A stretch of DNA of 64,000 nucleotides from Paracoccus litorisediminis (GTDB taxonomy: Bacteria; Pseudomonadota; Alphaproteobacteria; Rhodobacterales; Rhodobacteraceae), in NCBI RefSeq assembly GCF_009711205.1, contig NZ_WMIG01000010.1, positions 62,001 to 126,000 on the forward strand, in the 5' to 3' direction. The notes below the pieces were generated by a model. The model saw only the letters and a program-made list of their open reading frames with translations, did not search any database and had not been told where the DNA came from. Position numbers and translations under genes: made by a program. Positions 35,079 to 43,858 of this stretch are shown piece after piece (within the stretch, counting starts at the first letter, position 1; each line of letters starts with the position of its first letter).

Positions 35079-36287
35079 ATGCCCGATGCCCTGCTGACGA
35101 ACCGCGACGCCCGCCGGCTGTTTCTGGATCGGCACCTGCTGCTTCGGCCCGGTTCAGGGCCGGGCAAGGGGCAGGATCTGGCGGATGTGCTGTCCGATCT
35201 TGGCTTCGTTCAGGTCGACAGCGTCAATACGCTGGCCCGCGCCCATGACCTGATCCTGTGGTCGCGGCGCGGGCGCTATCGCCCGCAGGCGCTGGACCGG
35301 CTGATCGCCCGCGACCGCAGCGCATTCGAGCATTGGACACATGACGCCGCCGTGATCCCGATGGGCTTTTATCCGATGTGGCGGCTGAAATTCCAGCGGG
35401 ACGAGGCCCATATGCAGAGCCGCTGGCTGAATTGGCGCGGCGAAGGCTGGAACACCGAATTCGACAATGTCCTGCGCCATATTCAGGATAACGGCCCGGC
35501 CAGCACCAGCGATCTGGGCGGGGATGAGCCGCGCCGCTCGGGTGGCTGGTGGGATTGGCATCCCTCCAAGACCGCGCTGGAATTCCTGTGGCGCTCGGGG
35601 CGGCTGGCGATCCGCCACCGCGAGGGCTTCCGCAAGGTCTATGACCTGACCGAGCGCGTGATCCCGACCGAACACCTGACCACCCATCTGCCCGATGCCG
35701 AGATCGTCGATTGGGCCATGACCTCGGCCCTGCAGCGGCTGGGCTTTGCGACCAGCGGCGAGCTGGCCGCGTTTTTCGGCATCGCCACCCGCGATGAGGC
35801 AAAGCTGTGGTGCCTTGAGGCGCTGGCCGCTGGCCGGATCAGCGAAATTGCGGTCGAAATGGCCGATGGTACGCCGCGCCGCAGCTATGCGACCCCCGAT
35901 CTGATGGACAGCGTCGCCACCCTGCCCGAGCCCTCGACCCGCATCCGTCTGCTGTCGCCCTTTGATCCGGCGCTGCGCGACCGCGCGCGGGCCGAGCGCT
36001 TGTTCGGCTTTCACTACCGGATCGAGATCTTCGTCCCGGCACCCAAGCGGCGCTACGGCTATTACGTCTTTCCGGTCCTGCAGGGCGATCGCCTGATCGG
36101 GCGCGTCGATGCCAAGCGCGAGGATGACGCGCTGGTCATCCGCGCCTTCTGGCCCGAGCCGGGCATCCGTATGGGCCGCGCCCGCCTTGCCGGTCTGGCG
36201 GCCGAATTCGAACGCCTTGCGCCCTTCGTGAATGTCTCGGAACTGCGCTACCTGCCGGATTGGCTGCGCATGTCGCAGCAGGCTTGA
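35079..36287 (+). CDS. YcaQ/AlkZ-like DNA glycosylase (winged-helix family)
   Basis: A 402-residue protein from the ATG at 35079; E. coli YcaQ is about 410. The catalytic Q-x-D motif of the YcaQ subgroup is present as GFVQVDSVN about 45 residues in, followed by ARAHDLILWSR, HEWTHDAAVIP-like EHWTHDAAVIPMGFYPMW and the late VGRVDAKREDD-type GRVDAKREDDALVI segment. The family unhooks interstrand DNA crosslinks made by bifunctional alkylators. No clear ribosome site is seen, so the start is tentative. With ada at 3.9-5 kb this is the second alkylation-repair gene in the window. Confidence 0.85.
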   Translation: MPDALLTNRDARRLFLDRHLLLRPGSGPGKGQDLADVLSDLGFVQVDSVNTLARAHDLILWSRRGRYRPQALDRLIARDRSAFEHWTHDAAVIPMGFYPMWRLKFQRDEAHMQSRWLNWRGEGWNTEFDNVLRHIQDNGPASTSDLGGDEPRRSGGWWDWHPSKTALEFLWRSGRLAIRHREGFRKVYDLTERVIPTEHLTTHLPDAEIVDWAMTSALQRLGFATSGELAAFFGIATRDEAKLWCLEALAAGRISEIAVEMADGTPRRSYATPDLMDSVATLPEPSTRIRLLSPFDPALRDRARAERLFGFHYRIEIFVPAPKRRYGYYVFPVLQGDRLIGRVDAKREDDALVIRAFWPEPGIRMGRARLAGLAAEFERLAPFVNVSELRYLPDWLRMSQQA

Positions 36288-36404
36288 CAGAAGGCGCGGC
36301 AAGGGAAAGATTCCGCCCCATGGGGACCCGCGACCTCCCCACGAGGCGACAGCCGAAGTTCGCGTTCCAACCCTGTTCCTGATGAACCAAAGGAGGGAAC
36401 GCAG

Positions 36405-37241
36405 ATGCCTGCGCCTGATGCGATTACCTGCGACAAGCTGGCCAAGCTGATCGGCACACCCAAGGCTCCGATCATTCTGGATGTGCGGCGAGAGGGGTTG
36501 CGATCACAGGACCCCCGCCTGATCACCACCGCCCGCGCCCTGCCCGAGGACGCCCTGACCCCCGCGGCGCTTGCCCGGCTGGCGGTCGAACTGCCCGGGC
36601 AACCCGTCGTCGTCGCCTGTGCCGAAGGGCATGGCCGCAGTCAGGGCGTGGCCGCATGGCTGCGCCATGAGGGGCTGCGGGCCGAATATCTTGAGGGCGG
36701 ACATGCCGCGTGGCTGGCTGGCGGACATCCGGTCTTTGACGCGTCCAAATTGACCTGCAAGGACGCCCAGGACCGCAGCCTGTGGGTCACCCGCTCACGC
36801 CCCAAGATCGACCGCATCGCCTGCCCATGGCTGATCCGCCGTTTCGTCGATCAACGCGCCGTGTTTCTGTATGTCGCGCCCAGCGAGGTCGCCAGCGTGG
36901 CCGAGGCGATGGGGGCCGCGCCCTATGACATCGAGGGCGTCTTCTGGAGCCATCGCGGCGATCAATGCAGCTTTGACACGATGATCCGCGAGTTCGGGCT
37001 GAACCTGCCTGCGCTGGACCGGCTGGCCACCATCGTGCGCGGCGCGGATACGGCGCGGCCCGATCTGGCCCCCGAATGCGCCGGGCTGCTGGCCGCCTCA
37101 TTGGGGCTGTCGCGGACCTATTCCGACGATCTGGAACAGTTGGAGGCCGGAATGAGCCTGTACGACGCCTTCTACCGCTGGTCCCGCGATGCCACCGCCG
37201 AGGTCCATGACTGGCAAAGCCACGGAAAGGCCGGGGCATGA
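36405..37241 (+). CDS. Rhodanese-like domain fused to a ChrB-type chromate resistance domain
   Basis: A 278-residue protein after a strong AAGGAGGGA site. Residues about 5-105 form a rhodanese-like domain with active-site Cys72 in VACAEGHGRS. Residues about 125-270 are a ChrB C-terminal domain: LWVTRSRPKIDRIACPWLIRRFVD, ECSFDTMIREF-like QCSFDTMIREFGL and GMSLYDAFYRWSRD. ChrB proteins accompany ChrA and act as regulators or accessory factors in chromate resistance. The stop overlaps the chrA start by ATGA. Confidence 0.88.
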   Translation: MPAPDAITCDKLAKLIGTPKAPIILDVRREGLRSQDPRLITTARALPEDALTPAALARLAVELPGQPVVVACAEGHGRSQGVAAWLRHEGLRAEYLEGGHAAWLAGGHPVFDASKLTCKDAQDRSLWVTRSRPKIDRIACPWLIRRFVDQRAVFLYVAPSEVASVAEAMGAAPYDIEGVFWSHRGDQCSFDTMIREFGLNLPALDRLATIVRGADTARPDLAPECAGLLAASLGLSRTYSDDLEQLEAGMSLYDAFYRWSRDATAEVHDWQSHGKAGA

Positions 37242-38605
37242 CCCAGCGCGCCGATTTCCCGACGCTGGCCGAGGCGACCAAGGTCTGGGCGCGCATCGCC
37301 GCCTTGTCCTTTGGCGGCCCTGCCGGACAGATCGCGGTCATGCACCGGATTCTGGTCGAAGAGCGCAAATGGCTGGGCGACAGCCGCTTTCTGCATGCGC
37401 TGAATTTCTGCATGCTGCTGCCCGGCCCCGAGGCGCAGCAACTGGCCACCTATATCGGCTGGCTGATGCATGGCGTCCGCGGCGCGCTGGTGGCGGGTGG
37501 GCTGTTCATCCTGCCCGGCATTCTGGCGATCATGGGGCTTAGCTGGATCTATGCCGCCTTTGGCGATGTGGGTTTTGTCTCGGCGCTGTTCTTTGGGCTG
37601 AAGGCGGCGGTGCTGGCCATCGTGCTGCAGGCGGTGGTCCGGCTCGGCCGGCGCGCGTTGAAGAACAACGCGATGCGCGCCATCGCGGCCGGGTCGTTCG
37701 TGGCGATCTTTGCCTTTGCCATGCCCTTCCCGCTGATCGTGGCGCTGGCGGCGGCGATCGGGTGGCTGGGTGCCAAGGCCGGGCTGGCCGCGTTCCAAGA
37801 CACGGGCGGCCATGGCAAGCTGGGCGCGGCCCATGTCGACGACGCCCAGACCCTGCTGGGCCGCGAGCTTGGCCCGCTGTCGGGGGCGGCGCGCGCGGCG
37901 GCCCTGCGCGCCGGGGCCTTTGCGCTGGTCCTGTGGCTATTGCCGGTCGGGACGCTGGTCCTGCTTGCGCCCGGCCATGTCTTTACCGACATCGCCACCT
38001 ATTTCTCGAAACTCGCCGTGCTGACCTTTGGCGGGGCCTATGCGGTGCTGGCATGGGTCGCGCAGGAAGCCGTCGGCACCTATGGCTGGCTGCAACCGGG
38101 CGAGATGCTGGACGGGCTGGGCATGGCCGAGACCACCCCCGGCCCACTGATCATGGTCCTGCAATTCGTGGGCTTCATGGGCGCATATCGCGAGGCAGGC
38201 TGGGCCATGCCGATGCTGGCGGGCACGGTCGGCGGGTTGCTGGCGACATGGGTGACATTCGCCCCCTGCTTTGCGTGGATTTTCCTTGGCGCCCCCTTCA
38301 TGGAGGGGTTGCGCGCCAACAAGGCGCTGTCGGCGGCACTGTCGGCGGTGACGGCGGCGGTGGTGGGGGTGATCCTGAACCTTGCCATCTGGTTTGCCAT
38401 CCATGTCATCTGGCGCGAAGTCGCACGGCACCAGCTGGGACCGCTGTCGCTGGAGCTGCCGGTGCTGGGGTCGATCGACTGGCTGGCCGCAGGCCTGTCG
38501 GCGCTGGCGCTGCTGGCGGTGTTCCGGCTGAATATCGGCATGGTCAAGGTGCTGCTCAGCGCGGCGCTGTCCGGCATGGCGCTGCATCTGGCGGGCTGGG
38601 CCTGA
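37238..38605 (+). CDS. chrA: Chromate efflux transporter
   Basis: A 455-residue membrane protein of the long-chain CHR family: two homologous halves with opposite topology, about 12 helices. Each half has the CHR motif, LSFGGPAGQIAVMH near residue 25 in the first and LTFGGAYAVLAWV near 262 in the second, followed by the GLGMAETTPGPLIMVLQFVGF stretch. It exports chromate using the proton-motive force; sulfate competes. It is translationally coupled to the rhodanese-ChrB gene. Confidence 0.95.
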   Translation: MTQRADFPTLAEATKVWARIAALSFGGPAGQIAVMHRILVEERKWLGDSRFLHALNFCMLLPGPEAQQLATYIGWLMHGVRGALVAGGLFILPGILAIMGLSWIYAAFGDVGFVSALFFGLKAAVLAIVLQAVVRLGRRALKNNAMRAIAAGSFVAIFAFAMPFPLIVALAAAIGWLGAKAGLAAFQDTGGHGKLGAAHVDDAQTLLGRELGPLSGAARAAALRAGAFALVLWLLPVGTLVLLAPGHVFTDIATYFSKLAVLTFGGAYAVLAWVAQEAVGTYGWLQPGEMLDGLGMAETTPGPLIMVLQFVGFMGAYREAGWAMPMLAGTVGGLLATWVTFAPCFAWIFLGAPFMEGLRANKALSAALSAVTAAVVGVILNLAIWFAIHVIWREVARHQLGPLSLELPVLGSIDWLAAGLSALALLAVFRLNIGMVKVLLSAALSGMALHLAGWA

Positions 38606-38766
38606 TCGCCAGCGCTGACGGACGCGACAGCGTTCTTCTGCCAAGCCCCATCGGGTCAGTAGGTTCCTTTCCCTACCGTGCCGTTCTTTGGAATGGAGTT
38701 CCGGTCTAATCACGGTAAATTTGGTCGTGAATTCGGCATGGCCGATCAATCAGGACCAAGAACATC

Positions 38767-39744
38767 ATGACACCCCGTCTTCTAGTGCTGGCATCTGCCC
38801 TTTTCTCGGCGACGGCGCTTCCCGCCCTGGCCGAACAACTGCGCATTGGCTGGCAGCAAATCGTTGAACCCGCCCGCGTCGCGCAGGCGGGCGGCAAATA
38901 CGAATCCGCCACCGGCGCGGAAATCGAATGGAAACTGTTCGGCGGCGGCGCGGATGTAATCGCGGCCATCGCCTCGGGGGCCATAGACATCGGCTATGTC
39001 GGATCGTCGCCGCTGACCGCCGCCGCTTCGCAGCAATTGCCGATCCAGACGGTCTATGTCGTCGGAAATATCGCCGAGGCCGAGGCGCTGGCCGTCAAGG
39101 GCGTGACCTCGCCCGAGCAGATCAAGGGCAAGACCATCGCGACGCCCTTCGTCTCGACCGCGCATTATTCGCTGCTGACCGCGCTGAAACATTGGGGCGT
39201 CGCGCCCGGCGACGTGAAGCTGCTGAACCTGCGCCCGCAGGAAATCGGTGCGGCATGGGAACGCGGCGATATCGACGGCGCCTATGTCTGGGACCCGGTG
39301 CTGAACCAGATCAAGACCTCGGGCGGCACGGTTCTGGCCGACAGCAAGCAGGTGGCCGATTGGGGCGGGCCGACCTTTGACGCATGGATCGTGCGCAAGG
39401 ACTATGCCGAGAAGCACCCCGATATCGTCACCGCCTTCGTCAGGACCACGGGCGAGGTCACCGATGCCTATCTGGCCAATCCCGCGGCATGGGGGCCTGA
39501 CAGCGCCGAGGCGCAGGAAATTGCCAAGCTGACCGGCGCGCCCGCTGCCGATGTGCCGGCGCTGCTCAAGGGCTATGCCTTTGCCGGGCTGAAGGATCAG
39601 GGCAGCGAGCAGTTCCTTGGCGGCGCGACGGCGCAGGCGATCAAGGCCACCGCCGCTTTCCTTGAGGAACAGGGCTCGGCCAAGGCGCTGGACGATTATG
39701 CGCCCTATGTTAACGCAAGCTTCGCGATCGCGGCCGGGAAATGA
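38767..39744 (+). CDS. tauA: Taurine/sulfonate-binding periplasmic protein
   Basis: A 325-residue binding protein with signal peptide MTPRLLVLASALFSATALPALA and cleavage before EQL. The mature start LRIGWQQIVEPARVAQAGG, then WKLFGGGADVIAAIASGAIDIGYVGSS, closely follows TauA. It begins a six-gene unit with tauB, tauC and three flavin-type monooxygenases. The 160-base upstream gap after chrA holds short dyads only, and I could not identify a CysB-type site in it. Confidence 0.92.
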   Translation: MTPRLLVLASALFSATALPALAEQLRIGWQQIVEPARVAQAGGKYESATGAEIEWKLFGGGADVIAAIASGAIDIGYVGSSPLTAAASQQLPIQTVYVVGNIAEAEALAVKGVTSPEQIKGKTIATPFVSTAHYSLLTALKHWGVAPGDVKLLNLRPQEIGAAWERGDIDGAYVWDPVLNQIKTSGGTVLADSKQVADWGGPTFDAWIVRKDYAEKHPDIVTAFVRTTGEVTDAYLANPAAWGPDSAEAQEIAKLTGAPAADVPALLKGYAFAGLKDQGSEQFLGGATAQAIKATAAFLEEQGSAKALDDYAPYVNASFAIAAGK

Positions 39745-40562
39745 CCGACCTCGCGTCGCAGGCAGTAACCTTGGACCGGGCGCAATCCGCCCGGTCCGTT
39801 CTGTCGCTGCGGGATGTCTCGCTGAATTACGGGGCGGGGATCGCGGTGCTGCAAAACCTGTCGCTGCGGATCGAGCGCGGCGAATTTGTCAGCGTCGTCG
39901 GCCGTTCGGGTTCGGGCAAGACGACGGTGCTGAATCTGGCCGCCGGGTTCCTGACGCCGGATGCGGGTCAGGTGCTGATCGACGGGCGCAGGGTCACCGG
40001 CCCCGGCCCCGAGCGCGCCGTGGTGTTTCAGGATGACGCGCTTTACCCGTGGCGGAGCGTGGCCGACAACGTCGCCCTGCCGCTGAAGCTGGCGGGCGTC
40101 CCCGCGTCGGAACGGCATGCCCGCGCCGCCCGGCTGCTTGAGGCGGTCGGGCTGGCTGGCGAAGGGGCCAAGCGCATCTGGCAATTGTCCGGCGGCCAGC
40201 GCCAGCGCGTCGGGATTGCCCGCGCCCTTGCCGCCCAGCCGGAATTTCTGCTGATGGACGAACCGCTTGGTGCATTGGACGCCATGACCCGAGAGCTGAT
40301 GCATGGCCTGATCCTGCGGCTGTGGCAGGACAGCCATGCCGGCGCGATGCTGATCACCCACAGCATCGAGGAAGCGCTGTTCCTGTCGACCCGCATCGTG
40401 GTTCTTGCCCCCGGTCCCGGCCGGATCGTGCATGAGGAAAGCGCAGATTGGGGCCGCCGTTTCCTGTCGGGCAACGACCCGCGCGCGCTGAAATCCGAGC
40501 CGGGCTTCATCGCTGCCCGCGAACGGCTGGTCGATGCCATCTACGAACGCGAGGCCGCATGA
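39741..40562 (+). CDS. tauB: Taurine-type ABC transporter ATP-binding protein
   Basis: A 273-residue ATPase with Walker A GRSGSGKT (54-61), the signature [15 protein letters not shown], Walker B FLLMDEPLGALD and the switch His in ITHSIEEALFL. The GADVI-binding protein and the permease genes are on either side with ATGA overlaps at both ends, so all three are coupled. It energises sulfonate import. Confidence 0.93.
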   Translation: MTDLASQAVTLDRAQSARSVLSLRDVSLNYGAGIAVLQNLSLRIERGEFVSVVGRSGSGKTTVLNLAAGFLTPDAGQVLIDGRRVTGPGPERAVVFQDDALYPWRSVADNVALPLKLAGVPASERHARAARLLEAVGLAGEGAKRIWQLSGGQRQRVGIARALAAQPEFLLMDEPLGALDAMTRELMHGLILRLWQDSHAGAMLITHSIEEALFLSTRIVVLAPGPGRIVHEESADWGRRFLSGNDPRALKSEPGFIAARERLVDAIYEREAA

Positions 40563-41392
40563 TGAGCGACAGCGCCATTGAAAGCCCGGTCCAGATGCCG
40601 CCTCGCGCCGACAAAAGCCCGCGCCGCCTGCCGCTTGGGCTGGCCTACGCCCTGGGAACCGTGACGCTGGTGCTGCTGGTCTGGGGGCTTGCCTCGGGCC
40701 GGGGCTGGGTCTCGCCGGTGTTCCTGCCCTCGCCATTGCGGGTCGGTCAGGCCTTGCTGCGCGCCGCGACCGAGGGTTACGCCAACGCGACCCTGTGGCA
40801 GCATATGGGGGCAAGCCTGTGGCGGGTCTTCGCGGCACTGATCGGGACCATGGCCATCGGCATCCCGGCCGGGGTGCTGATCGCCACGTCGCGCGCCGGG
40901 CGCGGCATTCTTGACCCGCTGATCGAGTTCATCCGCCCGCTGCCGCCCTTGGCCTATCTGCCGCTGATCATCATCTGGTGCGGCATCGGCGAGCCCTCCA
41001 AGATCCTTGTCATCGGCATCGCCATGCTGGCGCCCATCGTGATCTCGACCGTGTCGGGCATCCGCGCGGCGGGCGAGAACCAGATCCGCGCCGCCCGTGC
41101 CTTTGGCGCCAGCCGCTGGCAGGTCGTGGCCGAGGTGATGCTGCCCGCGGCCCTGCCCTCGATCCTGACCGGGATGCGCATCGCGCTTGGTGCGGGCTGG
41201 ACCACCCTTGTCGCGGCCGAGCTGGTCGCGGCGACCCGAGGCCTTGGCTACATGATCCAGTTCGCCGCGCAATTCCTGGTCACCGACATGGTGATCGCCG
41301 GCATTCTGGTGATCGCGGGACTGGCCACGATTTCAGAACTTGGGCTGCGGCTGATCGAGCGGCGCTTCCTGCCCTGGATCGGAAAAAGCTGA
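40559..41392 (+). CDS. tauC: Taurine-type ABC transporter permease
   Basis: A 277-residue permease; ATG codons at 40559 and 40562 are both possible, the first overlapping the tauB stop by ATGA. About six membrane helices; the EAA loop is RAARAFGASRWQVVAEVMLPAALPSILTG near residue 180, and the PPLAYLPLIIIWCGIGEPSK segment is standard for TauC/SsuC. It completes the transporter. No tauD dioxygenase follows; instead three monooxygenase genes do. Confidence 0.93.
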   Translation: MMSDSAIESPVQMPPRADKSPRRLPLGLAYALGTVTLVLLVWGLASGRGWVSPVFLPSPLRVGQALLRAATEGYANATLWQHMGASLWRVFAALIGTMAIGIPAGVLIATSRAGRGILDPLIEFIRPLPPLAYLPLIIIWCGIGEPSKILVIGIAMLAPIVISTVSGIRAAGENQIRAARAFGASRWQVVAEVMLPAALPSILTGMRIALGAGWTTLVAAELVAATRGLGYMIQFAAQFLVTDMVIAGILVIAGLATISELGLRLIERRFLPWIGKS

Positions 41393-41407
41393 CGCGAAGG
41401 ATTTCCC

Positions 41408-42637
41408 ATGACCATCCATGACCCCCTGAACCATCCCGCGACCGGACGCCCCGTCGCCCCCGCCCGGATCGACACGCGCGAGGCCGCGCTGGACGCCGCC
41501 CACCGCCTTGCCGCCGACTGGGCACCCAAGGCCGCCGAGCGCGACCGTGACCGCATCCTGCCCCATGAAGAGATCGCCGATTTCAGCGCCTCGGGCCTTG
41601 GCGCGATCACCGTGCCACGCGCCTATGGCGGGCCGGGCCTTGACTATCTGACGCTGGCCGAGGTGTTCGAGATCCTCTGCGCCGCCGACAGTTCCGTGGG
41701 CCAGATCCCGCAAAACCATTTCGGCGTCGTCCAGCTGCTGTCCGAAGCGGGCAGCCCGAACCAGAAGGCGCGCTGGTTTGCCGATATCCTGTCGGGCGCG
41801 CGGATCGGCAATGCCGGGCCGGAAAAGGGTCCGAAAGTCATCACCCATAACACGACCGGCCTGACCCGCGGCCCGGACGGCCTGCGTCTGAACGGGCGGC
41901 GCTTCTATTCGACCGGGGCGATCTTTGCGCATTGGATTCCGACCCGTGCCAATGACGAGCAGGGCCGCCCGGTGCAGGTCTGGGTGCCCCATGACGCGCC
42001 GGGGGTCACGGTGATCGACGACTGGTCCAGCTTTGGCCAGCGCACTACGGCCTCGGGGACGGTGGTCTTTGACAATGTCGCGGTGCCCGAGGATCAGATC
42101 ATCCCGGTCTGGCAGCGCGCGCAGGTGCCGGGGCTGGCGGGCCCGGTCTCGCAACTGGTGCAGGCCGCGATCGACAGCGGCATCGCCATTGGCGCGCTGG
42201 ATCAGGCGATTGCCTTTGTCCGCGACAAGGCCCGGCCTTGGGTCGATTCCGGCGTCAGTCGCGCGCAGGACGATCCATATATCATCGCCGATATCGGCAG
42301 GCTTCAGATCGACCTTTGGGCCGCCCGCGCCGTGCTTCATGACGCGGCCCGGCTGCTGAACGACATCGCGGCAGGCGAAGTGACGCTAGAATCCAGCGCC
42401 CGCGCCTCGGTCGCGGTGGCCGAGGCCAAGATCCTGACCAGCGAAATCGCGCTGAACGCCGCTGAAAAGCTGTTCGAGCTGGCCGGGTCAGCCGCCACCC
42501 GCGCCGCGCCGAACCTTGGCCGCGTCTGGCGCAATGCCCGCGTCCACACGCTGCATGACCCGCTGCGCTGGAAATATCACCTGCTGGGCAATTGGCACCT
42601 GAACGGTGCCCTGCCCGCGCGCCATCAATGGAACTGA
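41408..42637 (+). CDS. sfnB: SfnB/DszC-like flavin-dependent monooxygenase 1 (acyl-CoA dehydrogenase fold)
   Basis: A 409-residue protein with acyl-CoA-dehydrogenase fold but no proper acyl-CoA motifs, closest in pattern to SfnB and DszC. It has the ERDRDRILPHEEI opening, QIPQNHFGVVQLL, GRRFYSTGAIFAHWIP and the final WRNARVHTLHDPLRWKYH with conserved His residues. Relatives use reduced FMN and O2 to oxygenate sulfur compounds such as dimethyl sulfone or thiophenes. It lies 15 bases after tauC with GAAGGA ahead of the ATG. The paralogue follows at once. Confidence 0.85.
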   Translation: MTIHDPLNHPATGRPVAPARIDTREAALDAAHRLAADWAPKAAERDRDRILPHEEIADFSASGLGAITVPRAYGGPGLDYLTLAEVFEILCAADSSVGQIPQNHFGVVQLLSEAGSPNQKARWFADILSGARIGNAGPEKGPKVITHNTTGLTRGPDGLRLNGRRFYSTGAIFAHWIPTRANDEQGRPVQVWVPHDAPGVTVIDDWSSFGQRTTASGTVVFDNVAVPEDQIIPVWQRAQVPGLAGPVSQLVQAAIDSGIAIGALDQAIAFVRDKARPWVDSGVSRAQDDPYIIADIGRLQIDLWAARAVLHDAARLLNDIAAGEVTLESSARASVAVAEAKILTSEIALNAAEKLFELAGSAATRAAPNLGRVWRNARVHTLHDPLRWKYHLLGNWHLNGALPARHQWN

Positions 42638-42638
42638 C

Positions 42639-43844
42639 ATGACGATCCGTATCGCCCCCCCGCCCGCCACCGTCCACGTGATCGCCAGCGATGCCGAAGC
42701 GATCGAGACCGCACATGCGCTGGCCGCGGAATTCGCCCTTGGTGCGTCCGACCGCGACCGGGACCGCATCCTGCCATGGGAACAACTGGAACGCTTTTCC
42801 GCCTCGGGGCTGTGGGGGATCACCGTGCCGCGCGAACATGGCGGGGCGGGCGTCTCGGTGGTGACGCTGGCGCAGGTGATCGCGATCATCGGCGCGGCGG
42901 ATGGATCGCTGTCGCAGATCCCGCAGAACCATTTCTATGCGCTGGAGGTGCTGCGCAGCGGCGGCACCCCCGAACAGCAGGCGCAATTCTATGCGCTGGC
43001 GCTGTCGGGCTACCGCTTCGGCAATGCTCTGGCCGAGATCGGCGCGCGGGACTTCAAGCGCCGCACCCGGCTGTCGCGGGATGGCGAGCGGCTGTTCGTC
43101 ACTGGCCAGAAATTCTACTGCACCGGGGCAATCTTTGCGCATTGGATCCCGACCCTCGTGGTCGATGACGAGGACCGCCAGCAGATCGTCTTCGTCCCGC
43201 ACGGGGCCGAGGGCGTCGCCATTACCGACGATTGGGACGGATTCGGCCAGCGGGTGACGGGTTCGGGCTCGGTCAGCTTCGACCGGGTCGAGGTCAGGCC
43301 GGAATGGGTGATCCCCTTCCAGTCGAGCTTCGAGAACCCGACGCCGATCGGTCCCTTGGCGCAGATCCTGCATGCGGCGATCGATCTGGGCATCGGCAAG
43401 GGGGCCTTTGCGGCCACGCTGCCCTTTATCCGCGAGCGCACCCGGCCCTGGATCGATGCAGGCGTCGAGCGCGCCGCCGACGATCCGCTGCTGATCGCGG
43501 GCGTGGGCGAGGTCTCGGTCCGCTTGCGCGCCGCCGAGGCGCTGGTAAACCGCGCCGGACGTGCGGTTGATGAGGCCATCGCCGACACCACCGAATTCAC
43601 CGTGGCTCAGGCATCGCTGGCGGTGGCGGCGGCGCGTGCCCTGACCACGGCGGCCGGGCTGCTGGCGGCCTCGAAACTGTTCGAGTTGACCGGGACCTCG
43701 GCCACTCTGGCTGCCGACAATCTGGACCGTCATTGGCGCAATGTCCGGACCCATACACTGCATGACCCGGTGCGCTGGAAATACCACGCCATCGGCAATC
43801 ACAGCCTGAACGGCATCAACCCGCCCCGGCATGGCGCAATCTGA
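42639..43844 (+). CDS. sfnB: SfnB/DszC-like flavin-dependent monooxygenase 2
   Basis: A 401-residue paralogue of the preceding protein, from the ATG at 42639 that directly follows its stop codon. The same landmarks recur in the same order: ASDRDRDRILPWEQL, SQIPQNHFYALEVL, GQKFYCTGAIFAHWIP, FGQRVTGSGSVSFD and the end WRNVRTHTLHDPVRWKYH. By eye well under half of the residues are shared, so this is an old duplication with probably different substrate or a heteromeric partner, not a recent copy. Confidence 0.84.
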   Translation: MTIRIAPPPATVHVIASDAEAIETAHALAAEFALGASDRDRDRILPWEQLERFSASGLWGITVPREHGGAGVSVVTLAQVIAIIGAADGSLSQIPQNHFYALEVLRSGGTPEQQAQFYALALSGYRFGNALAEIGARDFKRRTRLSRDGERLFVTGQKFYCTGAIFAHWIPTLVVDDEDRQQIVFVPHGAEGVAITDDWDGFGQRVTGSGSVSFDRVEVRPEWVIPFQSSFENPTPIGPLAQILHAAIDLGIGKGAFAATLPFIRERTRPWIDAGVERAADDPLLIAGVGEVSVRLRAAEALVNRAGRAVDEAIADTTEFTVAQASLAVAAARALTTAAGLLAASKLFELTGTSATLAADNLDRHWRNVRTHTLHDPVRWKYHAIGNHSLNGINPPRHGAI

Positions 43845-43858
43845 CAAGGAGCGATCTG

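Noticed and set aside
38606-38766. Short dyads in the gap ahead of tauA (GGAA-N5-TTCC, GTAGG-N8-CCTAC) as regulator sites
   Set aside because: Arms of four to five bases are expected by chance in 160 bases; no resemblance to a site I know.
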